From Candidatus Enterococcus ferrettii (lineage in GTDB: Bacteria > Bacillota > Bacilli > Lactobacillales > Enterococcaceae), in assembly GCF_017377655.1 (NCBI RefSeq), contig NZ_JAFREL010000052.1, forward strand, positions 1-6,597: DNA of 6,597 bases, in the 5' to 3' direction. Positions 1 to 5,302 of this stretch are shown here, in pieces; positions within the stretch are counted from its first letter, which is position 1; each line of letters starts with the position of its first letter. A model generated the notes under the pieces. The model searched no databases. It saw only the letters and a list, made by a program, of their open reading frames with translations, and was not told the origin of the DNA. Made by a program: the position numbers and the translations under genes.

Positions 1-65
1 CTTTTGCTGCAAGCACCTAATAGTAATACTACCCCTAGTAAAACAATCCATTTAACCCTTTTCAT
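1..65 (-). CDS. Lipoprotein, N-terminal part only (runs off left edge)
   Basis: Only the first 21 codons lie in the window. They encode a classic lipoprotein signal peptide: a basic start (MKRVKW), a hydrophobic core, and the lipobox LLGAC followed by SK. The product should be exported by Sec, lipidated on the lipobox cysteine and anchored to the outer face of the membrane. The ATG at 63-65 is preceded by GGAGGAG (72-78) with a 6-nt gap. The signal peptide closely matches that of the intact lipoprotein at 2974-4038 (both end LLLGACSK), and 25 bp around the start codon are identical. I infer a third member of that paralogous family. The mature protein is outside the window, so its function and intactness cannot be judged. 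Confidence 0.85.
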   Translation of the reverse strand, partial: MKRVKWIVLLGVVLLLGACSK

Positions 66-82
66 TTTCTTCTCCTCCAAAC
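58..82. repeat. 25-bp leader repeat, copy 1 (identical to 4031-4055)
   Basis: The 25 bases covering the ribosome binding site, the ATG and the first codons of the left-edge lipoprotein are identical to those at 4031-4055 before the intact lipoprotein. Beyond this block the two upstream regions diverge quickly. The repeat marks gene duplication and could serve as a short recombination site. Confidence 0.85.
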
Positions 83-144
83 CTTTCTTCACTTTCTGCC
101 GAATACGACAAGGAAAGTACACCCAATTAACTGATTCTACTTAC

Positions 145-172
145 AATATACCTAGTTATCGAACGTAATCAA
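145..172 (-). promoter_or_regulatory. Possible sigma-A promoter for the left-edge lipoprotein
   Basis: On the minus strand TTGATT (167-172) and TATATT (145-150) are separated by 16 bp and lie about 80 bases upstream of the lipoprotein ATG. The intact lipoprotein also has a TTGATT box at a similar distance. This is a consensus match only; AT-rich DNA yields such matches by chance. Confidence 0.35.
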
Positions 173-277
173 AGCTTGCTCGACAGAAAATCATTCATTA
201 GAGAGTCTTCCTGCTTAAATCAGGCTATAACTTAATTGAGCTTTACAGCAGCTAAGTGTAACTATTCTTACAGACTT

Positions 278-526
278 TCAGGACCTTCCGCAGCAGGAAG
301 TTGCATGCTTTTCTTTTAGAGTTTTCTGTCCTACTTTTTCAACAATGTATGTAAGTATCCATCGTTGTTTTATTTCCCGAGTGTCCCGATTAAACAAAAT
401 GTCTCCATAGAGTCTTTTGAACCTCCTATAAAGTGTTTTACAAATTTCGAGTACAAACCAGCTGCTTATTTGACCTTCATTTCTAAATTTATTTTTATAC
501 CTTAGCGGCTTAATTAATGAGAACAA
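278..526 (-). CDS. Doubtful 82-codon ORF after the ankyrin gene
   Basis: An open frame starts at a TTG (524-526) inside the last codons of the ankyrin gene and ends at a TGA at 278-280. The product would be basic, with no membrane segment, no signal peptide and no motif I recognise; it has three aromatic/basic stretches (for example LYRRFKRLYGD) and ends in CCGRS. There is no convincing ribosome binding site before the TTG. An AGGAGG inside the frame (about 425-430) leads to no usable internal ORF. The overlap with the ankyrin stop could allow translational coupling. It may equally be a chance ORF or the leftover of a decayed gene. I do not recognise a family. Confidence 0.25.
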   Translation of the reverse strand: MFSLIKPLRYKNKFRNEGQISSWFVLEICKTLYRRFKRLYGDILFNRDTREIKQRWILTYIVEKVGQKTLKEKHATSCCGRS

Positions 527-1376
527 AATCTGAAATTTTCTTTCTTATTGAAGCATCATTAATTTTCGAAATATAGTTTTGGACAGTAAACCCTTTAGCA
601 TCTCTTACTTGAGTATCGGCTCCATGAGCAATTAAATATTCGACAATTCTAGCATTGCCATATTCTACTGCAAATAGTAAGGCTGTTTTTCCCTCTGCAT
701 CTCTAAAATTGACATTCGAATTATTTTGGATAAGTAATTTAACTATGTCAAAATTATTATAACAGCTTGCTATTATTAACGGCGTATTCCCAGCATTATC
801 TGTTTGCTCCACATTTGCAGCGTTCGATAGAAGAAATTTTACTATCTTCGTTACTCCTTCCGCTGAAGCTGCGTACAATAAAGTCTGACCTTCATCGTTG
901 GTCGAATTAACAGAGCAGCCCTCATCCACCAGTAAACTTATTACATCTACATTTCTAGATTGCAGGCTCCAATAAATAATTGGTTCATTTCTGTAGGAAA
1001 GCTTTGGATTAAACTTATTTGCTAACATCACCTTTAAATTTTCTACTTCACCATTTGTAACCGCTAAAGCCAACATTTCGCCTTCAGTAATAGAATCAAT
1101 TTTTTCACGATTATTTTCGATCAACATGCTTACTATTTTAGAGTCCGCAATACTGGCTGCCAATCCAAAGGAGTTTATCCTACTGCTATTTCTAAGGAAT
1201 GGATTAGCATGATTTTTTATAAGCAACTTGACTATCTTCTCATCGTTATCTCGAATAGCCCAATTTAACAGGGTGTTATTGTCTTCATCCAAGCTGTTGA
1301 TTGCCATGAAATAAAGATTAGGGCTATCAATACTATTTTTCAAATTTGTGTATAATTGCTGCATATTGTTTTCCAT
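510..1376 (-). CDS. Ankyrin-repeat protein, cytoplasmic (288 aa)
   Basis: The protein is an ankyrin-repeat solenoid, a fold that binds other proteins; there is no catalytic domain, signal peptide or membrane helix, so it should act in the cytosol. Repeats are visible from about residue 33 (NNTLLNWAIRDNDEKIVKLL), a degenerate group at 66-160, then three clear units at about 163-190 (GQTLLYAASAEGVTKIVKFL), 196-223 (GNTPLIIASCYNNFDIVKLL) and 229-256 (GKTALLFAVEYGNARIVEYL), with a capping helix at 262-288. I chose the ATG at 1374-1376 because AAGGG lies 8-9 bases upstream and homology to ankyrin proteins begins after it. A longer frame from a TTG at 1470-1472 would add 32 residues, of which about the first ten (SELDETHHQ) are leftover lipoprotein sequence from the adjoining pseudogene. 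Ankyrin proteins are known among immunity proteins of polymorphic toxin systems, which would fit the neighbours, but its partner is unknown. Confidence 0.93.
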   Translation of the reverse strand: MENNMQQLYTNLKNSIDSPNLYFMAINSLDEDNNTLLNWAIRDNDEKIVKLLIKNHANPFLRNSSRINSFGLAASIADSKIVSMLIENNREKIDSITEGEMLALAVTNGEVENLKVMLANKFNPKLSYRNEPIIYWSLQSRNVDVISLLVDEGCSVNSTNDEGQTLLYAASAEGVTKIVKFLLSNAANVEQTDNAGNTPLIIASCYNNFDIVKLLIQNNSNVNFRDAEGKTALLFAVEYGNARIVEYLIAHGADTQVRDAKGFTVQNYISKINDASIRKKISDFVLIN

Positions 1377-1441
1377 TCTATTTCCCTTCGTAATAAACTT
1401 TTTCTGAGTTAATCCCAACCAAACTTTGAAACCGTTTGATA

Positions 1442-1727
1442 CTTGATGGTGTGTCTCATCTAATTCTGACAAATTTGCTTCAAACTACTGATACAGCATC
1501 TCAAATTCTTCATTTGTCAGCTCTTCTATCTCTTCATCTCCCTGAAAAAATTCACCAGATATACCACTCAGATCCTGCGAGTCAGAAAGTTTATCTAAGT
1601 CTTCTTCGGGAACAATATCCTGCTCTTTTGGTATTAAAATAGCCATCTTTTTTTATTTAGAGTGATTACAGCTTTAATCGTCTTTTTTGTTCTGAATTTC
1701 GCATTTTTACAGTACAATCAGTTTTCA
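1442..1727 (-). pseudogene. Decayed C-terminal fragment of a second lipoprotein gene copy
   Basis: This stretch aligns over its whole length with 3048-3345 inside the intact lipoprotein gene, roughly residues 233-329 of that protein. Matching pieces are KTDCTVKM, then DIV.EE.L, then DEEIEELTNEEFEML against DEEIKELTDAEFEML, and LSELDETHHQ against FSELDLTHRQ. It cannot be translated as one piece. Small deletions change the reading frame after KTDCTVKM, stop codons follow, and a TAG at 1485-1487 replaces a glutamine codon (CAG in the intact copy). The signal peptide, the first two thirds and the last 25 or so residues are missing. Homology stops abruptly near 1442, just before the ankyrin gene's leader, which looks like a recombination or insertion joint. 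Confidence 0.87.
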
Positions 1728-1876
1728 ATCCTCTTCAGTCTTTGAACTCAAATCAACACTTTTAGCTAGCTTCTCTAACTTTTTTCGGAAAGTAGGTTTG
1801 TGTTTATCCTGTCTTCTGATTAGTACAGACAACCTGATACACCGAAGAGGAATAAACGAGAAAAATACTTAACTTA

Positions 1877-2299
1877 TTAAGTAATAAATAGAAATAAAGC
1901 ATTAAAGAGTAACACTATAGTTGAAATAACAAGTAAAATGCATTTTTCTATCCTAGAACTTCTACTGAAGATAATTCTAAGGATCGCACTTGCAATAAAC
2001 AGCATATTGATGGTAAGAAATAGGCTTGCGGTTGCAGCATTTATGTTTGAATCATTCGGATCAATTCGTTGAGCAAATGATAGAATTACGACAACGAGGT
2101 AACAAACCAATAGACTTGTACAGACTACGTAAACAATGATTTCGATTAGAATTTGACAGCGTTTGTTGTATTTTTTGGTTTTCTTATTGATTACACGAGT
2201 GATTAAATCATCAATTGGCTCAAATATAATCGTTAACATAGCCTCTCCAAATACTCCAAAAAGGACTTCAAAGAGAACTCCCAAAAGAACTTCAAGCAT
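1877..2299 (-). CDS. Small integral membrane protein of unknown function (140 aa)
   Basis: The ATG at 2297-2299 follows an excellent ribosome binding site, GGGGAGG at 2307-2313, with a 7-nt gap, so expression is likely. The protein begins with a hydrophobic, acidic-spaced segment (residues 1-27) built from a tandem 8-residue repeat, LEVLLGVL then FEVLFGVF. A basic stretch follows (KKTKKYNKR, 39-47), then three membrane helices at about 50-75, 91-112 and 118-139. The loop at 78-88 (RIDPNDSN) is polar. No catalytic motif is seen and I cannot name a family. Small multi-helix membrane proteins are common immunity proteins against toxins that act at the membrane, and the one-strand setting among lipoprotein copies would suit that, but this is inference. 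Confidence 0.8.
   Translation of the reverse strand: MLEVLLGVLFEVLFGVFGEAMLTIIFEPIDDLITRVINKKTKKYNKRCQILIEIIVYVVCTSLLVCYLVVVILSFAQRIDPNDSNINAATASLFLTINMLFIASAILRIIFSRSSRIEKCILLVISTIVLLFNALFLFIT
2249..2296 (-). repeat. 24-nt tandem duplication within the membrane-protein gene
   Basis: Codons 2-9 (2273-2296) and 10-17 (2249-2272) encode LEVLLGVL and FEVLFGVF. The two 24-nt units share TTGAAGT, CTTTT and GGAGT in the same order, so the protein repeat reflects a DNA-level duplication. Confidence 0.7.
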
Positions 2300-2621
2300 G
2301 GCAATGCCTCCCCTGAAAAATTACTCATCAAGTAGTATGTTCTATTATTTGCTGTCCAGTGCAAATTATCGGTTGAATATGGTTGCCCATTCCTCTATCA
2401 CATAAAAAGAAGCTATTCTTTGATTCCTGTCGCTCACGCCATACAATATCGAACAATAAAATCTACTCAACAGTCAGGAATCAACGCGTTTTGATAAGCT
2501 TGCGAGTTATTCTCAAGCGATCTTTCATATCACTGTTTTCTCGTTAATATGTTTTGTGACAAAAGAGATGAGATCATTATTTCTCATACATAAATTTGTT
2601 TTCCAACAAACTATGAAAATC
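2300..2621. other. Gene-free stretch upstream of the 140-aa membrane protein
   Basis: All minus-strand frames are broken by frequent stops and I find no protein worth calling. The stretch holds the ribosome binding site of the membrane-protein gene (2307-2313) and the long-spaced inverted repeat at 2420-2484. A TTGAGT / TATTGT pair with 16-bp spacing on the minus strand falls between the two arms and could be a promoter, but the match is weak. Confidence 0.5.
2420..2484. repeat. Long-spaced perfect inverted repeat (10-bp arms)
   Basis: TTGATTCCTG at 2420-2429 and its exact reverse complement CAGGAATCAA at 2475-2484 flank a 45-bp spacer. It has no T-run, so it is unlikely to be an intrinsic terminator. 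It could be a paired regulator site upstream of the membrane-protein gene or the scar of a small lost element. Confidence 0.6.
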
Positions 2622-2786
2622 TTAGGAGGTTTGGTAAAACCGAGAAGTTCCGAAAATCAAACTCTTCAAACTGATAGCCAAAATATATTGATCGGTTCCA
2701 TTGTAAATATGGACTTCATCATTTCCAAATGTAATTTGATCGACGTTTTTCGTTAAGTTGATAGGATCGAATACAAAAGATGCTTT
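2622..2786 (-). pseudogene. Decayed coding remnant, possibly the end of a YcxB-like protein
   Basis: An open stretch of 54 codons ends in TAA at 2622-2624 and is closed upstream by a stop at 2787-2789, without any start codon. Its translation looks protein-like rather than random: FVFDPINLTKNVDQITFG, then NDEVHIYNGTDQYILAIS. It lines up with residues 137-171 of the YcxB-like protein encoded at 4515-5111: DPINL with DSIDL, a shared N three residues on, then I and F.N, and TDQYILAIS with TDSQCIVIS. I read it as the C-terminal scrap of a second copy of that family, whose upstream part has been lost or frameshifted. The match is by eye and short, so the family name is tentative; the absence of a start supports decay. 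Confidence 0.4.
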
Positions 2787-2973
2787 TTAATCTGGTGTAT
2801 CTTTTTAACAAAAAAACCTTCATGTAATTTATAGTTGTCCTACTATACATACAGTACGCTTAATACACCTTATCTTATTTTTTAATGTAGTCATTGTTTA
2901 TAGAAAAAACATTCTAGCTTTCAAAAAGTGTAAGATGCTTGATAACTTATTTTTAAACTTTGGATTGTAACCA

Positions 2974-4038
2974 CTATTGATTCAGCAAAGATTCCAAACG
3001 GGCAAACTGCTCATCATTAAGATAAGGTGAATAGGCGCTTAGTATTGCTTGACGATGTGTCAGATCTAATTCTGAGAAATCTGCTTCAAGCTGCTGGTGC
3101 AGCATCTCAAATTCTGCATCCGTTAACTCTTTTATCTCTTCATCATCCTGAACAGCTCCACTAGGTACACCGCTCATGATTTGAGGATCAGAGATAATAC
3201 TTAATAATTCTTCAACTGACACAATATCCTTCTTCTTTGGTAATGAAAATGAACTACCCGCCTTGTTTTTACTTGGAGTGATTATTGCTTTAGTCGTCGT
3301 CTCTTGTCTCGAATCCAACATTTTTACGGTACAATCAGTTTTCATCGTCTTTTTATTAATTTCCAATGTTAAAGTAGTGTTAAGCATATCCATTTCAAGG
3401 TTCATACCAAAATTATTATTTTTATCCGCTTTTTTTGTATTTTCTTCGTTAATAGTATGAGAAATAGTGTCTCCATCAATTTTAAAGCTCTCTTCTTTAG
3501 CATCCTTCAGTAAATCATATATTTTATCACTAACTCTACTATAATTCGGCATATTCTTATCATCTTCAGCTGCTTTCATTTCTTCTGAAAAAAGTTTAAT
3601 ATATTTTCCTTCTAAGTCATTTAACTGCGGCGGATTTACTTCAGTAAACGTATCAAAGCCATACATGAAGGGTATCATCTCTTGAATGGATGAAGCAGAA
3701 AGATAGCCGTTACCTTCTTTTCCAACTATTTCAAAAGGTACCATTTTATCATATAATATTATGTTCCCCTCATAACAGAAGCTTTCGTCTTTCTCAATGT
3801 GTTTGTAGTCCCCCTTAATTAACATGTTTTCAAAGTTTTCACTTAGTTGACTACCCCAAGCCTCTTTAGTGGTTGGATTTATCTGAAAATCTGTGACCGA
3901 TACTTCAAATTTTCCAGCATCATACTCTTTACTAGTCAACAAATCATAGGCGTCCATAAATTCCTCTTTTGGGCTCTTACTACAAGCGCCTAAAAGTAAG
4001 ACCATTCCAAACAAAACCATTATTTTGATTCTTTTCAT
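2974..4038 (-). CDS. Lipoprotein of unknown function, intact family copy (354 aa)
   Basis: The product is a predicted surface-anchored lipoprotein: basic MKRIK, hydrophobic core, lipobox LLGAC with the lipidated cysteine at residue 19, then SKSPKEEF. The ATG at 4036-4038 was chosen over one at 4117-4119 because GGAGGAG (4045-4051) sits 6 nt upstream and the signal peptide starts exactly there. The mature part is hydrophilic and rich in acidic residues and lysine, with an alternating strand-like middle (about 85-125 and 220-245) and an acidic helical tail (about 300-354; LTDAEFEML, EADFSEL, LNDEQFARLESLL). I recognise no enzyme motif and no named family. A decayed copy of its C-terminal region lies at 1442-1727 and the start of another copy at the left edge, so this is a family amplified in the locus. 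Extracellular immunity lipoproteins exist for some type VII-secreted toxins (TipC against TelC); a similar role is possible but unproven. Confidence 0.9.
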   Translation of the reverse strand: MKRIKIMVLFGMVLLLGACSKSPKEEFMDAYDLLTSKEYDAGKFEVSVTDFQINPTTKEAWGSQLSENFENMLIKGDYKHIEKDESFCYEGNIILYDKMVPFEIVGKEGNGYLSASSIQEMIPFMYGFDTFTEVNPPQLNDLEGKYIKLFSEEMKAAEDDKNMPNYSRVSDKIYDLLKDAKEESFKIDGDTISHTINEENTKKADKNNNFGMNLEMDMLNTTLTLEINKKTMKTDCTVKMLDSRQETTTKAIITPSKNKAGSSFSLPKKKDIVSVEELLSIISDPQIMSGVPSGAVQDDEEIKELTDAEFEMLHQQLEADFSELDLTHRQAILSAYSPYLNDEQFARLESLLNQ

Positions 4039-4055
4039 TTTCTTCTCCTCCAAAC
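4031..4055. repeat. 25-bp leader repeat, copy 2 (identical to 58-82)
   Basis: This block contains the ribosome binding site GGAGGAG (4045-4051), the ATG and the first codons of the intact lipoprotein, and is identical to the block at the left-edge lipoprotein start. Confidence 0.85.
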
Positions 4056-4137
4056 ATGTCTCTTCCTTCTCTGTTACCTGTAAAGAAAGTGTCACTAGCC
4101 GAGTGAATAGTCCCTCCATTTAGCTTTAAAAACTCAA

Positions 4138-4167
4138 ATTCTACTACTCTATTTCTCATCAAATCAA
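4138..4167 (-). promoter_or_regulatory. Possible sigma-A promoter of the intact lipoprotein gene
   Basis: On the minus strand TTGATT (4162-4167) and TAGAAT (4138-4143) are 18 bp apart, leaving an untranslated leader of about 90-100 nt before the ATG at 4038. The lipoprotein could thus be transcribed independently of the YcxB-like gene upstream. Consensus match only. Confidence 0.45.
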
Positions 4168-4463
4168 CAGACTATCCAGCTTACGATGTTTTCGAATACA
4201 TCCAGAAGAGTTTCCCTTGTTTAATTAGTGATACGCAGGCTCTAGTCCCTTTTCCACTTGGTGATGGTTTTATCGTATTGATAGCCGACAGCCTAAAAAT
4301 CATAGAAGCAACTGTCTTTTCGCTTTACCAAACAACTTTTTGTGATCCGTGAAATCGATGATATTTTCGTGTAATACCGCCTATTGTTATTAATTCAAGT
4401 CTAACAGGAGGTACTTTGATCATCTAGCCGCTTTGGTAACAAATAAAAATAGTTCAAAATCAA
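4168..4463. other. Gene-free debris between YcxB-like and lipoprotein genes
   Basis: No frame is open long enough to call a gene. On the minus strand one frame gives short protein-like pieces separated by stops (AVGYQYDKTITKWKRD, then TRETLLDVFENIVSW, about 4180-4285), which may be the remains of a lost gene. I can assign no family to them. No terminator hairpin is evident. Confidence 0.4.
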
Positions 4464-4514
4464 TTATCTATCTGCTGCTTGAACAATCTCAACTGACGAA
4501 ATCTTGATGTTCAT
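4464..4514 (-). CDS. 16-codon mini-ORF abutting the YcxB-like stop
   Basis: The stop codon of the YcxB-like gene is followed directly by ATG (TAAATG), opening a frame that reads MNIKISSVEIVQAADR and then TAA. No separate ribosome binding site is present, so translation would depend on termination-reinitiation. The peptide loosely resembles the first residues of small helical type VII secretion partners (WXG100-like or TIGR04197-type), so it may be the truncated start of such a gene, with what followed lost. With 16 residues this is only suggestive; a chance ORF is equally possible. Confidence 0.2.
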   Translation of the reverse strand: MNIKISSVEIVQAADR

Positions 4515-5111
4515 TTACAAATTAATCACTGATCCTAAGAAACAAGTATCTATCTTTGTATTAATTCGCTCAAGTATCTCCTCAGAAATCATTAGTTTCG
4601 AAATCACGATGCACTGAGAGTCTGTCCAAAATAAGACAATCAATTCATTAGTATTAAATACTTTGATTATCCACTTCCAGTTTAAACGCAAATCAATACT
4701 ATCAGAATAGGCGCTAACGAATTCATCAGTCAGTTGAACCTGACATTCTTGAAAATCTTCTTGGTTGAAGAACTTATCCATTTTCTTTTTGATATAACTT
4801 GGAGAAAATAATACATAGATTCTGTACAGATAATAAAGGAAAAAAACAAGAAAAATGAGCGTGATAAAAATTTTATCAGTATAAATTTGCATAACCATAG
4901 ATAAGTAAGCAAAAGACCAAGGATAGCGTGCCTGACTCAAAATGAAATAAAGCCCTCTAAATAAACTAAAACTAGAGTAAAGAAGCAGCTGGAAAACCAT
5001 GGCAGCCCTAAGTAAAACTAATTGCTGCCTTCTCTTAGAACAATACTTAACATAAGATTCAATAAAACACATCCATTCTTCTTTTGTTAAACAACTTAAT
5101 ACTTCAATCAA
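4515..5111 (-). CDS. Two-helix membrane protein with YcxB-like C-terminal region (198 aa)
   Basis: The protein has a short cytoplasmic start with a basic patch (CSKRRQQ, 24-30), two membrane helices at about 31-59 and 78-101, then a soluble region. Residues about 125-185 follow the YcxB-like pattern: a strand beginning QLTDEFVSAYSD, LNWKWIIKVFNTNE with the typical tryptophan before the 'I.KV' strand, then IVLFWTDSQCIVISKLMIS and a final helix (EEILERINTKI). Function of this family is unknown; a few members sit beside toxin genes as likely immunity proteins. The start is TTG (5109-5111), with AAGGGA about 10 nt upstream; an ATG at residue 14 lacks a good site. The IS30 element begins about 85 bp upstream and may have cut the gene from its original promoter. 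It is followed directly by a mini-ORF and then by the lipoprotein gene on the same strand. Confidence 0.82.
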   Translation of the reverse strand: MIEVLSCLTKEEWMCFIESYVKYCSKRRQQLVLLRAAMVFQLLLYSSFSLFRGLYFILSQARYPWSFAYLSMVMQIYTDKIFITLIFLVFFLYYLYRIYVLFSPSYIKKKMDKFFNQEDFQECQVQLTDEFVSAYSDSIDLRLNWKWIIKVFNTNELIVLFWTDSQCIVISKLMISEEILERINTKIDTCFLGSVINL

Positions 5112-5183
5112 ATTTATCCCGTCCCTTAATTAGCTTTATCTGATTTCCTTACCTTATTGAAGTATTTATACTATCCAGACAAC

Positions 5184-5196
5184 TCAAATAATGCAC
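5184..5196. repeat. 13-bp direct repeat left of the IS30 element
   Basis: TCAAATAATGCAC here is identical to 6455-6467 on the other side of the element; the bases on either side of the two copies differ, so the repeat is exactly 13 bp. It directly borders the proposed left end, as expected of a target-site duplication. Confidence 0.75.
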
Positions 5197-5227
5197 GGCG
5201 AATTTTATAATGAACTTAGCCACCTAT
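5197..5227 (+). repeat. Left terminal inverted repeat of the IS30 element
   Basis: Reads inward GGCGAATTTTA, a variable 8-bp stretch, then TTAGCCACCTAT. It matches the reverse complement of 6424-6454 at 23 of 31 positions without gaps. Confidence 0.75.
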
Positions 5228-5302
5228 GTCAATAAAAAAACGCCATCGTTAAATTTCATGTATTATTGAAGTTCCTACACAATCAATAAGGATGAAATTA
5301 CG

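Noticed and set aside
285..300. Small hairpin CTTCC-GCAGCA-GGAAG as a terminator
   Set aside because: Only a 5-bp stem, with no T-run following on either strand.
1436..1642. Plus-strand open frame of 68 codons
   Set aside because: It is the antisense of the lipoprotein pseudogene and of the ankyrin leader; it has no ribosome binding site, and the minus-strand homology explains the open frame.
1867..1882. Palindrome ACTTAA-CTTA-TTAAGT at the end of the 140-aa gene
   Set aside because: The stem is 6 bp and almost all A-T, with no following T-run; too weak to call a terminator.
2163..2405. Plus-strand open frame of 80 codons
   Set aside because: It lies antisense to the start of the 140-aa membrane protein, which has a strong ribosome binding site; its repeat-like TPKRTSKRTPKRTS is the mirror of the tandem octapeptide.
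2556..2756. Plus-strand open frame of 66 codons starting with GTG
   Set aside because: No ribosome binding site and no recognisable sequence; the minus-strand remnant at 2622-2786 in the same DNA looks far more protein-like.
3263..3460. Plus-strand hydrophobic open frame of 65 codons
   Set aside because: Entirely antisense to the intact lipoprotein gene; its hydrophobicity comes from reading lysine/aspartate-rich codons backwards.
4039..4119. Longer start for the lipoprotein (27 extra residues from ATG 4117-4119)
   Set aside because: The extension would precede a complete lipoprotein signal peptide and spans the GGAGGAG site; the ATG at 4038 fits both.
3980..4162. Minus-strand open frame of 60 codons over the lipoprotein start
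   Set aside because: Shadow frame of the signal peptide and leader; no independent support.
4730..4912. Minus-strand open frame of 60 codons within the YcxB-like gene
   Set aside because: Shadow of the membrane-helix region in another frame; no ribosome binding site and no homology.
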